A stretch of DNA of 64,000 nt. Source: Leifsonia sp. PS1209 (lineage in GTDB: Bacteria; Actinomycetota; Actinomycetes; Actinomycetales; Microbacteriaceae). The translations under genes were made by a program, and so were the position numbers. Under the pieces are notes generated by a model, which saw only the letters and a program-made list of their open reading frames with translations, was not told the DNA's origin and made no database searches. The stretch is from NCBI RefSeq assembly GCF_012317045.1, contig NZ_CP051154.1:868001-932000 (forward strand), given 5' to 3'. Positions 1 to 7,790 of this stretch are shown here, one piece after another; positions within the stretch are counted from its first letter, which is position 1, and every line of letters begins with the position of its first letter.

Positions 1-167
1 TCCGTCATCTCCGTTCCCTCCGGTCGCTATTTGCAGACTCCACTCGCTGCGCTCCCTCCACTTAGCAACCGCTCCCGCCGGGCACTGCGCTGCCTCCACG
101 CGCTCTCGATCTCTCTGCCGGAACGGCAAAAAAACTGATCGGCGGGACAACCACGCAACACCCGCTG

Positions 168-280
168 ATTTGACACAGACCCATAGAAGGTTCGATCAGG
201 AGCAGGACAGCACAACCGCCTCCACCTGGTCACGCCGGCCCGGCAGACCAATTTGACACCGACCCATAGAAGGGTCGATC
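168..280. repeat. Pair of 30-bp direct repeats
   Basis: A 30-base unit at 168-197 recurs at 251-280 with 28 of 30 bases identical; the differences are at unit positions 10 and 24. The start-to-start distance is 83 bp. Each copy begins ATTTGACAC and ends TCGATC. The second copy runs into a perfect 12-bp palindrome (273-284). They could be iteron-like sites, ends of a lost insertion sequence, or duplicated regulatory sites. No gene lies between them. Confidence 0.6.
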
Positions 281-284
281 GACC
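273..284. promoter_or_regulatory. 12-bp perfect palindrome before small ORF
   Basis: GGTCGATCGACC is a perfect inverted repeat that overlaps the end of the second direct repeat and lies just upstream of the ribosome binding site (AGGGGAG, 285-291) of the next gene. An operator or partition-type site is possible; function is inferred only from position. Confidence 0.35.
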
Positions 285-299
285 AGGGGAGTGATCAGG

Positions 300-602
300 A
301 TGCGGGTATTCGTCATCGATACGAGAGACATGGGACCGGAACTGCAGGGCGGACTGATCGGGGTAGTCGGCTCGACAAACCCGACCGCCGCGGAGAAGCA
401 AGAGTGCGTGGACACGGTGAGCCGGTACGCCGTGGACGGGTGGGCGATCGCCGCTGACCCGCGCACACCGATCGGCCGGCTTGCCGCGCTGACGGCCGAG
501 ACAGCGTGTGTGCCGTTCCTGGCCTTCAACCGGGTAGCCCAGCGAGGAGGTCCGGTCGTCGTGCCATCGATGGTCGGCGCTACGACTCGCGGGCTCTCCT
601 GA
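300..602 (+). CDS. Hypothetical protein, about 100 aa
   Basis: I do not recognise this protein. The ATG at 300 is preferred over GTG at 291 because AGGGGAG (285-291) sits eight bases ahead of it. The product begins MRVFVIDTRDMGPELQGG, alternates hydrophobic strands and helices in a way that suggests a small alpha/beta fold, and has no signal peptide or membrane segment. It converges on the ParB-type gene, with a hairpin between them (612-646). The plasmid-like surroundings suggest a maintenance or mobile-element function, but nothing in the sequence shows it. Confidence 0.5.
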   Translation: MRVFVIDTRDMGPELQGGLIGVVGSTNPTAAEKQECVDTVSRYAVDGWAIAADPRTPIGRLAALTAETACVPFLAFNRVAQRGGPVVVPSMVGATTRGLS

Positions 603-611
603 CCGCGCAAA

Positions 612-646
612 ACGGAAGCGGGCTCGGTGCGCGGGTCCGCTTCCGT
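612..646. terminator. Hairpin between convergent genes
   Basis: ACGGAAGCGG (612-621) pairs perfectly with CCGCTTCCGT (637-646) around a 15-base loop. It lies between the stops of two convergent genes and could serve both directions. There is no T tract, so it is a weak or Rho-assisted terminator. Confidence 0.5.
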
Positions 647-655
647 CCAGGGTGA

Positions 656-2059
656 TCAGTCGCCTTCGCCAGGCCGCCCACTGACCTGAGCGGCGTCTGG
701 TTCCGCCTCGGCTGCCGTGTGGGCGGTGACGATCTGTTCGACGTCGCTGAGGCTGTACCCCCAACTGGCGAGCTGGGTGAAGTAGTCGGCGTCGGTGGAC
801 GACGGGTGCCGCCAGGTCTGCTTGCTGGTGACGGATTCGCACGCTCCGAGCACGACCGCGAGAGTCACATGCTGAGCTTTCGCCGGGGTCCGCTCGACCA
901 GCGCGGCCAGCCTGTCGTTCTCGAAGTAGCCGGACGGCTCCAGGCCGAGCAGCTGGTGGGCGAGCTCGTTGCCCTCGCGGGCGGCGGTGCTGACCGCCTG
1001 CCGGTGGATGGTCAGACCCTTCGCGATCACCACCGCTACGTCCTTGGGAAGGGTCTTGCGGGAGAGGAGGTTGGTGAGCCATTCGCGGCGGACGGTCTCG
1101 GCGGATGCCCACGCCTTGTTGTTGGCGATCAGGATGCGCCGCTCGGCCTTCTCGTCGTCGGTCATCGGGCCGGACGTGGACTGGGTGCCGCCGTAGCTGT
1201 GGAACCCAGCCGCTTTCGCATCGTGGAGGAAGTAGCTGATGTTGGCATCACCGTCCGCGTAGACGCGCACGAAGGCTGCTCGCCCCTCCTGGTTCTCGAT
1301 CTGCTCGACGGTGACCCGTTGGTCGTCGGCGGTGAGCAGTTCGCTGATCCGTGTGTACTCGGTGTCGTAGTAACCGGGATCGCTGGCGAGGATCAGGTAG
1401 CCGCGTCCGGCCAGATCGGCTACCGCGTCGGTCTTTGTCTTGGCGCGGGCTTTGTCGTCGCGTGCCCGCTGGGCCGCGTGCGCGAACTGCGCCGGGTCCG
1501 TGGTCGCGACCTGGATGAGGTCGGCGCGGAGCTCGTCGTCGCCGTCGAACTCGATCAGGACGGCCGCCTGATCCAGGGTCAGCGGGTGCTCCTGGATTGC
1601 GCTCGCCGCAGCCTTGTTCTCGACCACGGCTAACGCGGTCCGGACCTCCTTCTGCTTGGTCCCGGTGCGTCGTGCGATTGCGGTGACGCTGAGTCCTTCG
1701 AACGCGAGTTGCTGGAACGCGGCGGCACGGTCGCCGTCGCTGACGGCTTCGCGCTGGTCGTTCTCGACTATCTGCTGCACGATCCGCTCCGCAGCCACCT
1801 CGTCTGCCTCCACCAGGTAGACGGGGATGGTGGCCAGCCCTGCTTCGCGGGCGGCGAACACCCTGCGCTGTCCTGCCCGGACGGTCACCTGGCCGCCGTC
1901 TGTGCGGTGGGCGAGGACGGGGGTGAGCACCCCGTTCTCTTTGATGGACTGCACGAAGGCGGGGGTGATGGGTGCGGAGGGTCGCACGTTGTCCTCGATG
2001 ATGAGGGTGTGCGGGTCGAGGTGTTCGATGGTGCCCGCCGCGGTGGTGGTGTCGCTCAT
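656..2059 (-). CDS. ParB/RepB-type plasmid partition protein
   Basis: A 467-aa ParB N-terminal-domain protein. The N-terminal domain covers roughly residues 10-105, with the characteristic GQRR stretch (63-66) in the place of the GxRR nucleotide-binding motif and ENDQRE at 99-104. A helix-turn-helix follows (about 124-145, LSVTAIARRTGTKQKEVR). The C-terminal 300 residues are not recognisable to me and are longer than in chromosomal ParB. I chose ATG at 2059 because GAAGGG lies about ten bases ahead; an upstream TTG (2077) is possible. Such proteins bind DNA and aid segregation of plasmids or integrative elements. No parA is visible, but it could lie outside the window. Confidence 0.8.
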   Translation of the reverse strand: MSDTTTAAGTIEHLDPHTLIIEDNVRPSAPITPAFVQSIKENGVLTPVLAHRTDGGQVTVRAGQRRVFAAREAGLATIPVYLVEADEVAAERIVQQIVENDQREAVSDGDRAAAFQQLAFEGLSVTAIARRTGTKQKEVRTALAVVENKAAASAIQEHPLTLDQAAVLIEFDGDDELRADLIQVATTDPAQFAHAAQRARDDKARAKTKTDAVADLAGRGYLILASDPGYYDTEYTRISELLTADDQRVTVEQIENQEGRAAFVRVYADGDANISYFLHDAKAAGFHSYGGTQSTSGPMTDDEKAERRILIANNKAWASAETVRREWLTNLLSRKTLPKDVAVVIAKGLTIHRQAVSTAAREGNELAHQLLGLEPSGYFENDRLAALVERTPAKAQHVTLAVVLGACESVTSKQTWRHPSSTDADYFTQLASWGYSLSDVEQIVTAHTAAEAEPDAAQVSGRPGEGD

Positions 2060-2317
2060 TTTTCTGTTTCCCTTCAACTGTTTTTGTTCGCCTGTCTGGC
2101 AAGGGGATCGAGGGTGAGCGGGAGCGGAGCGCAGTGCCGGGTCGTGGAATACCGCAGGGAGCGCAGCGAGTGAGGATATGCCGCGAAAGCCCGGAATGCA
2201 GCTCGCGGCAGCGAACTACGATCGACGGTCAGGCAGACGGGCAACCCGACGACAGCGTGCGCCAATGCCAGCAAAACCTGCGCACGTGGCGTGCTGTCCG
2301 CTGGGAAAGCGATCGCT
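2060..2317. other. Intergenic region with GGAGCGCAGCGAG-type word
   Basis: About 260 bases upstream of the ParB-type gene with no convincing ORF. AGGGAGCGCAGCGAG at 2156-2170 is the exact reverse complement of bases 43-57, so an inverted pair brackets the first two genes. A similar degenerate word lies at 2120-2134. Confidence 0.5.
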
Positions 2318-2464
2318 ATGATCTCCGGAGAACTCGATAAGAAGGAGCAACCGCTGATGGTCGTCCTGGAGGCGCATCCCGCTCGTGCGCTCACAGTGAG
2401 GGGTGCCAGAGTCGATGACATCTCGATGATCTATGTCGCCGAACAGGCCAATGGCGGAATTTGA
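2318..2464 (+). CDS. Possible 48-aa small protein
   Basis: An open frame from ATG (2318) to TGA (2462-2464) begins MISGELDKKEQPLMVVLEAH and ends in EQANGGI. A GGAAAG stretch about eight bases upstream could be its ribosome binding site. The product is charged at the start and has no recognised domain. It may instead be a fragment of a decayed gene, since the DNA that follows (2465-2680) holds no convincing gene and then a pseudogene. Confidence 0.25.
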   Translation: MISGELDKKEQPLMVVLEAHPARALTVRGARVDDISMIYVAEQANGGI

Positions 2465-2680
2465 ACTCGACCGGCTCGAACAGTGGACGCCCGCGCTCGA
2501 TCGGAATCTCGACCTCTGGACCCGGAATTTCGAGCGATCGACTGTGGTCGAGGCCGGAGACGATAGAGCCGGATTCGCTCTCGGGGCGGACGAGGGAGCA
2601 GCGTCGACCCTCATAACCATCCAGGTGCTTCCGGCGTTTCGGAGGGTGGTTGGGAAGAGTGCTCCTCGAGAAGTTCGTGA

Positions 2681-3343
2681 ACGACGCACGGCGCGCTCGG
2701 TGGCGAGGGCGGCTTGGTTCTCGCCGGCGACGAGGGCGATCCCGACCTGCGCAGGCTGCGGGCGTTCGCCGAGCGCAACGGGATTCCCTACCGCACCGTG
2801 CTGCGCGGCGACGGTGCGGCGTGGGGCGCCCTGGCGGCGGGGTGCGAGCTGCCGGAGAACGGTGCATGCGTGGTGACCGGTCGGCAACGCGTCCTCTCGA
2901 GTCCCACCAACCGGAAGTCCGCCGCCGCATTCGGACTCGACCTTAGGGAAGCGCATGGGCTGGAGCGGTGCGGCATGCTCGTCGTCGGGGCTGGACCGGC
3001 TGGTCTGGCAGCCGCGGTGTATGGCGCCTCTGACGGTCTTGACGTGCTGCTTGTCGAAGAGCTTGGCGTTGGTGGCAAAGCGGGGACATCGTCGCGCATC
3101 AAGAACTACTTGGGTTTCCCGCACGGCGTCTCCAGCCGTGAATTGACTCGAGCGGGGACACTGCAAGCTGTGAAGATCGGCGCCCGGATCATCGCCCCGC
3201 GTTCGGCGACCGCGCTGGCCTGGACCTCCGCTGGATTTCGTGTAGGCGTGGACGACGAGACGGATATGTTCGCCCGCGGTGTCGTGATCGCAACGGGCGT
3301 GCAGTATCGGCGGTCGCCGCCGCACCCTGGACTATTTTCTTGA
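2681..3343 (+). pseudogene. Truncated FAD-dependent thioredoxin-reductase-like oxidoreductase
   Basis: This frame matches the large thioredoxin-reductase-like flavoproteins of actinobacteria. A glutaredoxin-like segment (GDEGDPDLRRLRAFAERNGI) is followed by the FAD-binding motif VVGAGPAGLAAAVYGA and by GTSSRIKNYLGFP. The frame stops at 3343 just after IATGVQYRR, so the NADPH domain and the redox-active CxxC part are gone. Upstream, an in-frame TGA (2678-2680) cuts it from any N-terminal domain. Both ends are therefore lost and it cannot be functional. It runs head-on into the truncated TetR gene at 3332. Confidence 0.75.
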
Positions 3344-3541
3344 CCACCGCCCCATCAAGGCCGCCTTGTCGACGAAGTGATGCGAGATCATGCGGGTGCT
3401 GCTGAGGCCCGCGACTTCGCGGATGCGCGCGAAGGATGTCGCAGCGAAGCCGTGCTCAGCGATCACCCCGGATGTAGCGTCGATCATCTGCCGTCGGCGC
3501 TCCTCGGTTGACTGGTAACCGCGGGTGGTCGCGATGGGCAC
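3332..3541 (-). pseudogene. TetR-family regulator, 3' truncated
   Basis: Only the DNA-binding half remains. The segment RGYQSTEERRRQMIDATSGV through SHHFVDKAALMGRWSRK carries the TetR helix-turn-helix (about residues 8-55 from the GTG at 3541) and then ends at 3332, where a full protein would have a further 120-150 residues of ligand-binding domain. The frame is open further upstream to 3658, but that part is not TetR-like. The missing 3' part coincides with the missing 3' part of the oppositely oriented flavoprotein gene, which marks a deletion junction. Confidence 0.65.
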
Positions 3542-3757
3542 GTCTCCATAAGTGATTCGCGCGATGGCTGCCTGCCCGTCGTTGGGCGGTTCGGAGCCGT
3601 TGACCGATTGTGCGATTGAGCAGCGGGAGCGCGACCACCATTCGCTCGGTTCTGTCACACGAGGACCGTGAGCCGTTGCATGGCATGTCTCGCGACGTGC
3701 TTCTATCGGATGGGTGGTCGTCAGGGCGTAGAGGCTGCTTTCCGCGTCTGACGCGGT

Positions 3758-4063
3758 TCAGCCTGCGATTTCTGATCGGTGAGTCCCGCATCGAGGGCAT
3801 CGTGTGTCACGCTCCTCGAGTACTGCACCGCATTCGTTGCACAGTCGATGCAACCAGCAGGACGGATCGCCGACGTCATCCGCTGACTCTTCGAATGGGG
3901 CGGTGAGGGAAGCGCCTCGGTGTCGGCGCTTCCCTCCTGCTCCCGGGCGATCCGTGGACCGATCGCTCTGTTCCGGGGCAGCCCTGGTGGGGTTCGTGTC
4001 GGGGGCGTTGTTCGACGTTGTCGCCTTCCTTGTTGTTGAGGGTGTGGTGGGCGCGTCTGTCAT
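3758..4063 (-). CDS. Small zinc-ribbon protein
   Basis: A 101-aa protein with a disordered, Thr/Ala/Asp-rich first 70 residues and a C-terminal zinc ribbon: two CxxC knuckles in LCNECGAVLEERDTRCPRCG. This suggests a small zinc-binding scaffold or nucleic-acid/protein interaction module; no enzymatic part is present. The ATG at 4063 lacks a clear ribosome binding site. It is divergent from the aquaporin gene, and the shared operator element at 4085-4106 lies just upstream of it, so it may belong to the same regulon. Confidence 0.5.
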   Translation of the reverse strand: MTDAPTTPSTTRKATTSNNAPDTNPTRAAPEQSDRSTDRPGAGGKRRHRGASLTAPFEESADDVGDPSCWLHRLCNECGAVLEERDTRCPRCGTHRSEIAG

Positions 4064-4084
4064 GGGATGACGATACCGTTGCTT

Positions 4085-4106
4085 TTGCGTATTCGCAAAG
4101 GTTGCG
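4085..4106 (+). promoter_or_regulatory. Composite operator, copy A (TTGCG-N4-CGCAA-N3-TTGCG)
   Basis: TTGCG (4085-4089), spacer tatt, CGCAA (4094-4098), spacer agg, TTGCG (4102-4106). It sits between the divergent zinc-ribbon and aquaporin genes. A TATTTT-like -10 begins about 19 bases after the palindrome (4117), so binding would cover the -35 region of the rightward promoter. Confidence 0.7.
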
Positions 4107-4203
4107 CTAGACCTTGTATTTTTCTGAAGGTCGTCCTAGCATTCGATTGCAAAGGACACGCTGGTGGTGCGTGCCCGTACCTGTTCGATGGTGGAGGTGC
4201 GGC

Positions 4204-5241
4204 ATGACTGACGAATCGATCCCGGTCCTGTTCCGAGGTTCCGGACTGAAGCGACGAGGTGGCCTCTGGGGTGAGTGTTTGGCCGAGTTTCTTGGCACGT
4301 TCGTGCTGATCAGCTTTGGTGACGGGGTGGTTGCGATGGCGGTGGCGGCGCTGCCGGGCTCGGGGCGCACGGAAGGGCCGACGACGTTCTTCCTCGGAAC
4401 GGGCGACTGGCTGCTGATCACCTGGGGGTGGGCGTTCGCGGTGGTGTTTGGCGTGTACATCGCCGGCGGTGTCAGCGGGGCCCACCTGAATCCGGCAATC
4501 ACGTTAGCGTTTGCGATCCGGCGGAAGTTCGCCTGGGTGAAAGTGCTGCCCTATATGGCCTCGCAGCTTGTGGGTGCGTTCGTCGGAGCCGCGCTGGTGC
4601 TGCTCGTATACGTCAGTGCGATCAATGCGTTCGACGCGGCGAGCAAGGGAACGAAGGTCAATGGGCATACGTTGGCGTCGTTCTCGATCTTCGCCACTTT
4701 CCCCGCGCCGTATTTTCACGGGAACATGTGGTGGCCGCTGATCGATCAGATCGTTGGCACCATGTTCCTGGTGCTGATTGTGGTCGCGGTGATCGATCTG
4801 AGGAACACGGCGGTGCAGTCGAATCTTGGTCCGCTGATCATCGGGTTCGCCGTGGCGGCGATCGGGATCTCGTTCGGCGCGAACGCCGGGTACGCCATCA
4901 ACCCGGCCCGTGACCTTGGGCCGCGGCTCCTCGCCTGGGCGGCAGGATGGGGGAACCTCGCTGTGCCGGGAGATGGCGACTGGTTCAGCGGCTACATGTG
5001 GGTGCCGATCTTGGGTCCGTTGATCGGCGGCATCGTCGGTGTCCTCGTCTACGACCTGTTCATCGGCGACGTGCTGAACGCCCGCAAGATGCGGCTCGCG
5101 GTAGAGCGGGGTGGCCACCGGGTGGAGCGTGTGACCACAAATGGTCGGCCTCCTGGGCCCGACACGTTGGAGGCTGACGGGTACGGCGCACGCGCTGGGC
5201 GGCCTCCGGGACCGGATACGCCGGAGACGGGCGGCAGATAG
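4204..5241 (+). CDS. MIP-family channel (aquaglyceroporin, GlpF-like)
   Basis: A 345-aa membrane channel for water or small polyols such as glycerol. Both half-helix motifs are intact: HLNPAIT (NPA at 96-98) and INPARDLGPR (NPA at 233-235). The Asp after the second NPA-Arg (D237) is typical of glycerol facilitators rather than strict water channels. Six membrane segments can be followed. The C-terminal tail is unusual, with the phrase RPPGPDT occurring twice about 20 residues apart in a hydrophilic extension. The ATG at 4204 has GGTGGAGG upstream; the frame is open 90 bases further but without a better start. Operator copy A lies in its promoter region. Confidence 0.9.
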   Translation: MTDESIPVLFRGSGLKRRGGLWGECLAEFLGTFVLISFGDGVVAMAVAALPGSGRTEGPTTFFLGTGDWLLITWGWAFAVVFGVYIAGGVSGAHLNPAITLAFAIRRKFAWVKVLPYMASQLVGAFVGAALVLLVYVSAINAFDAASKGTKVNGHTLASFSIFATFPAPYFHGNMWWPLIDQIVGTMFLVLIVVAVIDLRNTAVQSNLGPLIIGFAVAAIGISFGANAGYAINPARDLGPRLLAWAAGWGNLAVPGDGDWFSGYMWVPILGPLIGGIVGVLVYDLFIGDVLNARKMRLAVERGGHRVERVTTNGRPPGPDTLEADGYGARAGRPPGPDTPETGGR

Positions 5242-5328
5242 AGGCACACTCGTGGAATGTGAGCTGCGAGTGGCGGCGACTGGTGCGAGGACACGTTCAC
5301 TCCCGGGTCCTCGCACCAGCACGCTGAC

Positions 5329-6198
5329 ATGACTGGCGATGCCTTTGGACGGGTCCTCGTCACGGGCTCGACCGGACACCTCGGCGGGTGCATCGTGGCG
5401 GAGCTCCGGCGCCGTCGGGTGTGGACGCGGGCTCTCGTCAGGCGGGAGGAGCAACGGACGACCGTGACCGCTGATGACGTGTTCGTCGGGCAAGTCACCG
5501 ACCCGCACTCGCTGCGCCATGTAGCCGACGATGTCGACACGGTCATCTCCACAATCGGCGTTACCCGGCAGCGGGACGGTGTCGGGTATGAGAAGGTCGA
5601 CTACGCCGGGAACCTCGCGCTGCTGCGGGAGGCGGAAGCGGCCGGGGCGCGCCGGTTCGTGTACGTGTCGGTGCTGCGCGGGGAGACCTTGCGCGGTCGT
5701 GTTCGTCTGGTCGCGGCGAAGGAACGATTCGTCGACGAGCTGACAGCGTCGCCGCTGCGGTCGACCGTGATTCGGCCGACCGGGTTCTTCTCCGACATGG
5801 GAGAGTTCCTGCGCATGGCGCAACACGGTCGGGCATTCCTGATCGGTGACGGCCGCAATTTCATCAACCCCATCTCCGGCCCGGACCTCGCCACGGCCTG
5901 TCTCGAAGCCGCCGCCGCCGGTGTCGCCGAGCGGGCGGTGGGCGGCCCGGACGTGTACTCCTACGAGGATGTTGCCAAGCTCGCGTTCTACGTCGCCGAC
6001 CGGCGGCCGCGGATCGTTCACGTTCCGCGTCGTCTCGCGCGAGCAGCAATCGCGGCGGCGTCCGCCGTCACCCCACAGCGAGTGTACGGGCCGGCGCAGT
6101 TTCTGGTCGCGGCGCTGACGGAAAATATGGTGGCGTCCCCGTTCGGCGACGACCACCTGGAGGACTACTTCCGCACCCAACTTCGGCCGCGCGGTTGA
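5329..6198 (+). CDS. NAD(P)H-binding atypical SDR
   Basis: A 289-aa Rossmann-fold protein of the atypical short-chain dehydrogenase / NmrA-like type. The nucleotide-binding loop VTGSTGHLGG lies near residue 11, and YVSVLRGE and VIRPTGFFSDM follow the usual pattern of NAD(P)-binding epimerase-like proteins. A classical YxxxK pair is not obvious, so it may be a regulatory or quinone-reductase-like member rather than a typical dehydrogenase. It converges on the ATP synthase subunit a gene only eight bases away. Substrate unknown. Confidence 0.75.
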   Translation: MTGDAFGRVLVTGSTGHLGGCIVAELRRRRVWTRALVRREEQRTTVTADDVFVGQVTDPHSLRHVADDVDTVISTIGVTRQRDGVGYEKVDYAGNLALLREAEAAGARRFVYVSVLRGETLRGRVRLVAAKERFVDELTASPLRSTVIRPTGFFSDMGEFLRMAQHGRAFLIGDGRNFINPISGPDLATACLEAAAAGVAERAVGGPDVYSYEDVAKLAFYVADRRPRIVHVPRRLARAAIAAASAVTPQRVYGPAQFLVAALTENMVASPFGDDHLEDYFRTQLRPRG

Positions 6199-6206
6199 GG
6201 GTCAGG

Positions 6207-6986
6207 TCAGTGGGTGTCGGCGACCGCGAGCTGGATGTAAACCCCCGTCAGCAAGGTGAAGATGTATGCCTGCAGCACCCCGACGAGGATCTCCATCAGT
6301 GTGAACGCGAATGCGAACACTAGCGTGCCGACACCGAACAGTTTGAACAACCCGGGTGCTTCGAAGATAAACCATTCGGTCCCGGAGAAGAACAGCACCA
6401 GCAGCAGGTGCCCGACGACCATGTTCATCATCAACCGCAGAATGAGCGTCACCGGTCGCACCAGGAACGTTGAGATCAGTTCGATCGGGGTGACGATGAT
6501 GTACAGCGGCCACGGCACGCCCGGTGGGAACAACGCGTTGCGGAAGAAGCCGCCCGGTGAGTGTCGGATGCCAGCGTAGACGAACGTGCCGTAGGTGACG
6601 ATGGCGAGCACTAACGGCACTCCGATTACCGCAGATCCCGCCATGTTCAGTCCGGGGATGATGCTGGTGAGGTTGAAGAAGAGCACCATGAAGAAGATCG
6701 TCGTCAAGAGCGGCAGGAACCGTCTGCCGTCCTTCTTTCCTAACAGGTCCTCAGCGATGTTGACGCGGACGAAGTCCAAGCCGAGTTCGATAACGCTCTG
6801 CCAGCGACCGGGCACGACCTTCAGTCGTCTTGTTCCCAGCCCGAAGACGAGAACGATCGCAAGCGTGGCGATGAGGCGAATGATGGTGACCCTGTTGACT
6901 TCGAACGGGGTCCCTGCGAACAACAGGGCGGGTGGGAAGAAGTCGTTGATGGAGGGCCCGGTGAATCCGGAGTCGGCGAGGAGCAA
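6207..6986 (-). CDS. atpB: F0F1 ATP synthase subunit a, stand-alone copy
   Basis: A 259-aa polytopic protein clearly related to F0 subunit a, the stator half of the proton channel. The essential arginine is present (R184 in LILRLMMNMVVGHLLL), as are the conserved VTPIELIS helix and the C-terminal helix ending GVYIQL. Length is normal. What is odd is the setting: no other ATP synthase subunit gene is near, and the neighbours are stress and redox genes. It is divergent from an SRPBCC gene with operator copy B between them. It could replace the housekeeping subunit under stress or act as a proton leak; both are inferences. Confidence 0.9.
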   Translation of the reverse strand: MLLADSGFTGPSINDFFPPALLFAGTPFEVNRVTIIRLIATLAIVLVFGLGTRRLKVVPGRWQSVIELGLDFVRVNIAEDLLGKKDGRRFLPLLTTIFFMVLFFNLTSIIPGLNMAGSAVIGVPLVLAIVTYGTFVYAGIRHSPGGFFRNALFPPGVPWPLYIIVTPIELISTFLVRPVTLILRLMMNMVVGHLLLVLFFSGTEWFIFEAPGLFKLFGVGTLVFAFAFTLMEILVGVLQAYIFTLLTGVYIQLAVADTH

Positions 6987-7095
6987 AGGGGGCGTCTACT
7001 TTCGGGGCGATCGGGCGCGTAGCCCGCTGGTCGTCGAGGTGGCGGGCCGGCGGCAGTATCCCCACCGCCAACCCATCTCATCGTAGTAGTATTCA

Positions 7096-7117
7096 TTGCG
7101 AAATCGCAACGGTTGCG
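7096..7117 (+). promoter_or_regulatory. Composite operator, copy B
   Basis: TTGCG (7096-7100), spacer aaat, CGCAA (7105-7109), spacer cgg, TTGCG (7113-7117). All three half-sites are perfect. It lies in the divergent region between atpB (start 6986) and the SRPBCC gene (start 7161). Confidence 0.7.
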
Positions 7118-7160
7118 AAGGAGCACGAACTCGTGCTCTCCTGGACGCGAGGAGGTCTTC

Positions 7161-7700
7161 ATGGCCGCGCCAACTGGTCGCCTGATTCGGAGAGACGACG
7201 GTGTCTACGTCGTCCTCGACCGCATCTTCCACGCCTCGATCGAAGAGGTGTGGTCCTATCTGAGCCGGTCCCCGCGACTGGCCAGCTGGGTGGGAGAATT
7301 CACGGGGTCGCCGGCAACCGGGGCGCTCCGCTTCCGGCTGAACGGGGACGACGCCGCCTGGGAGGATGTGTCAGTACTCGAGTGTGAGGCGCCACATCGG
7401 TTCGCTGCCGACATCGGGCGCGCGGGAGACTCGTGGCGGGTCTACTGGCATGTCGTCCAATCCGGTGGCCACACCACGCTCACGTTCGGCCGTCGCCTTG
7501 GTGTGCTGACGGACAGTTCGGAAGGGGCACGCTGGGACTACTACCTCGACCGGCTCGTCGCGGTGCACGACCGGACGGCTCTGCCGAGGTGGGAGGAGTA
7601 CGTCCCAGCAATGAGTCGCTACTATCAGATGCTGGCCACGCTTCCTCTGCAGGAACGGGGAACCAGGCAGAACACTGCCCCTGCTGCCGGGCAGGGCTGA
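7161..7700 (+). CDS. SRPBCC (START-like) family protein
   Basis: A 179-aa protein with the features of the SRPBCC/AHSA1 helix-grip fold: an N-terminal strand, the phrase IFHASIEEVWSYLSRSPRLA typical of these lipid- or ligand-binding cavities, and a Trp-rich core. Members bind hydrophobic ligands or act as small cyclases or chaperones; the ligand here cannot be read from sequence. The ATG at 7161 is set by GGAGG seven bases ahead. Operator copy B lies about 45 bases upstream. Confidence 0.7.
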   Translation: MAAPTGRLIRRDDGVYVVLDRIFHASIEEVWSYLSRSPRLASWVGEFTGSPATGALRFRLNGDDAAWEDVSVLECEAPHRFAADIGRAGDSWRVYWHVVQSGGHTTLTFGRRLGVLTDSSEGARWDYYLDRLVAVHDRTALPRWEEYVPAMSRYYQMLATLPLQERGTRQNTAPAAGQG

Positions 7701-7790
7701 CGTTTCGCCGCACTGTCGTCCAGAGTAGGCAAGGCCCCGTCGGCGTGCACAGTCCGTTCACGCTCGTGCAGCCCTCGACCGAGATGCGCG

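Noticed and set aside
114..130. Hairpin TGCCG-GAA-CGGCA with an A tract as a terminator
   Set aside because: The A tract follows the hairpin on the plus strand and the T tract precedes it on the minus strand, so neither strand has hairpin then T run.
3836..3853. TTGCA-N7-TGCAA as a further copy of the shared operator
   Set aside because: Spacing is 7 rather than 4, there is no third half-site, and it lies inside the zinc-ribbon gene.
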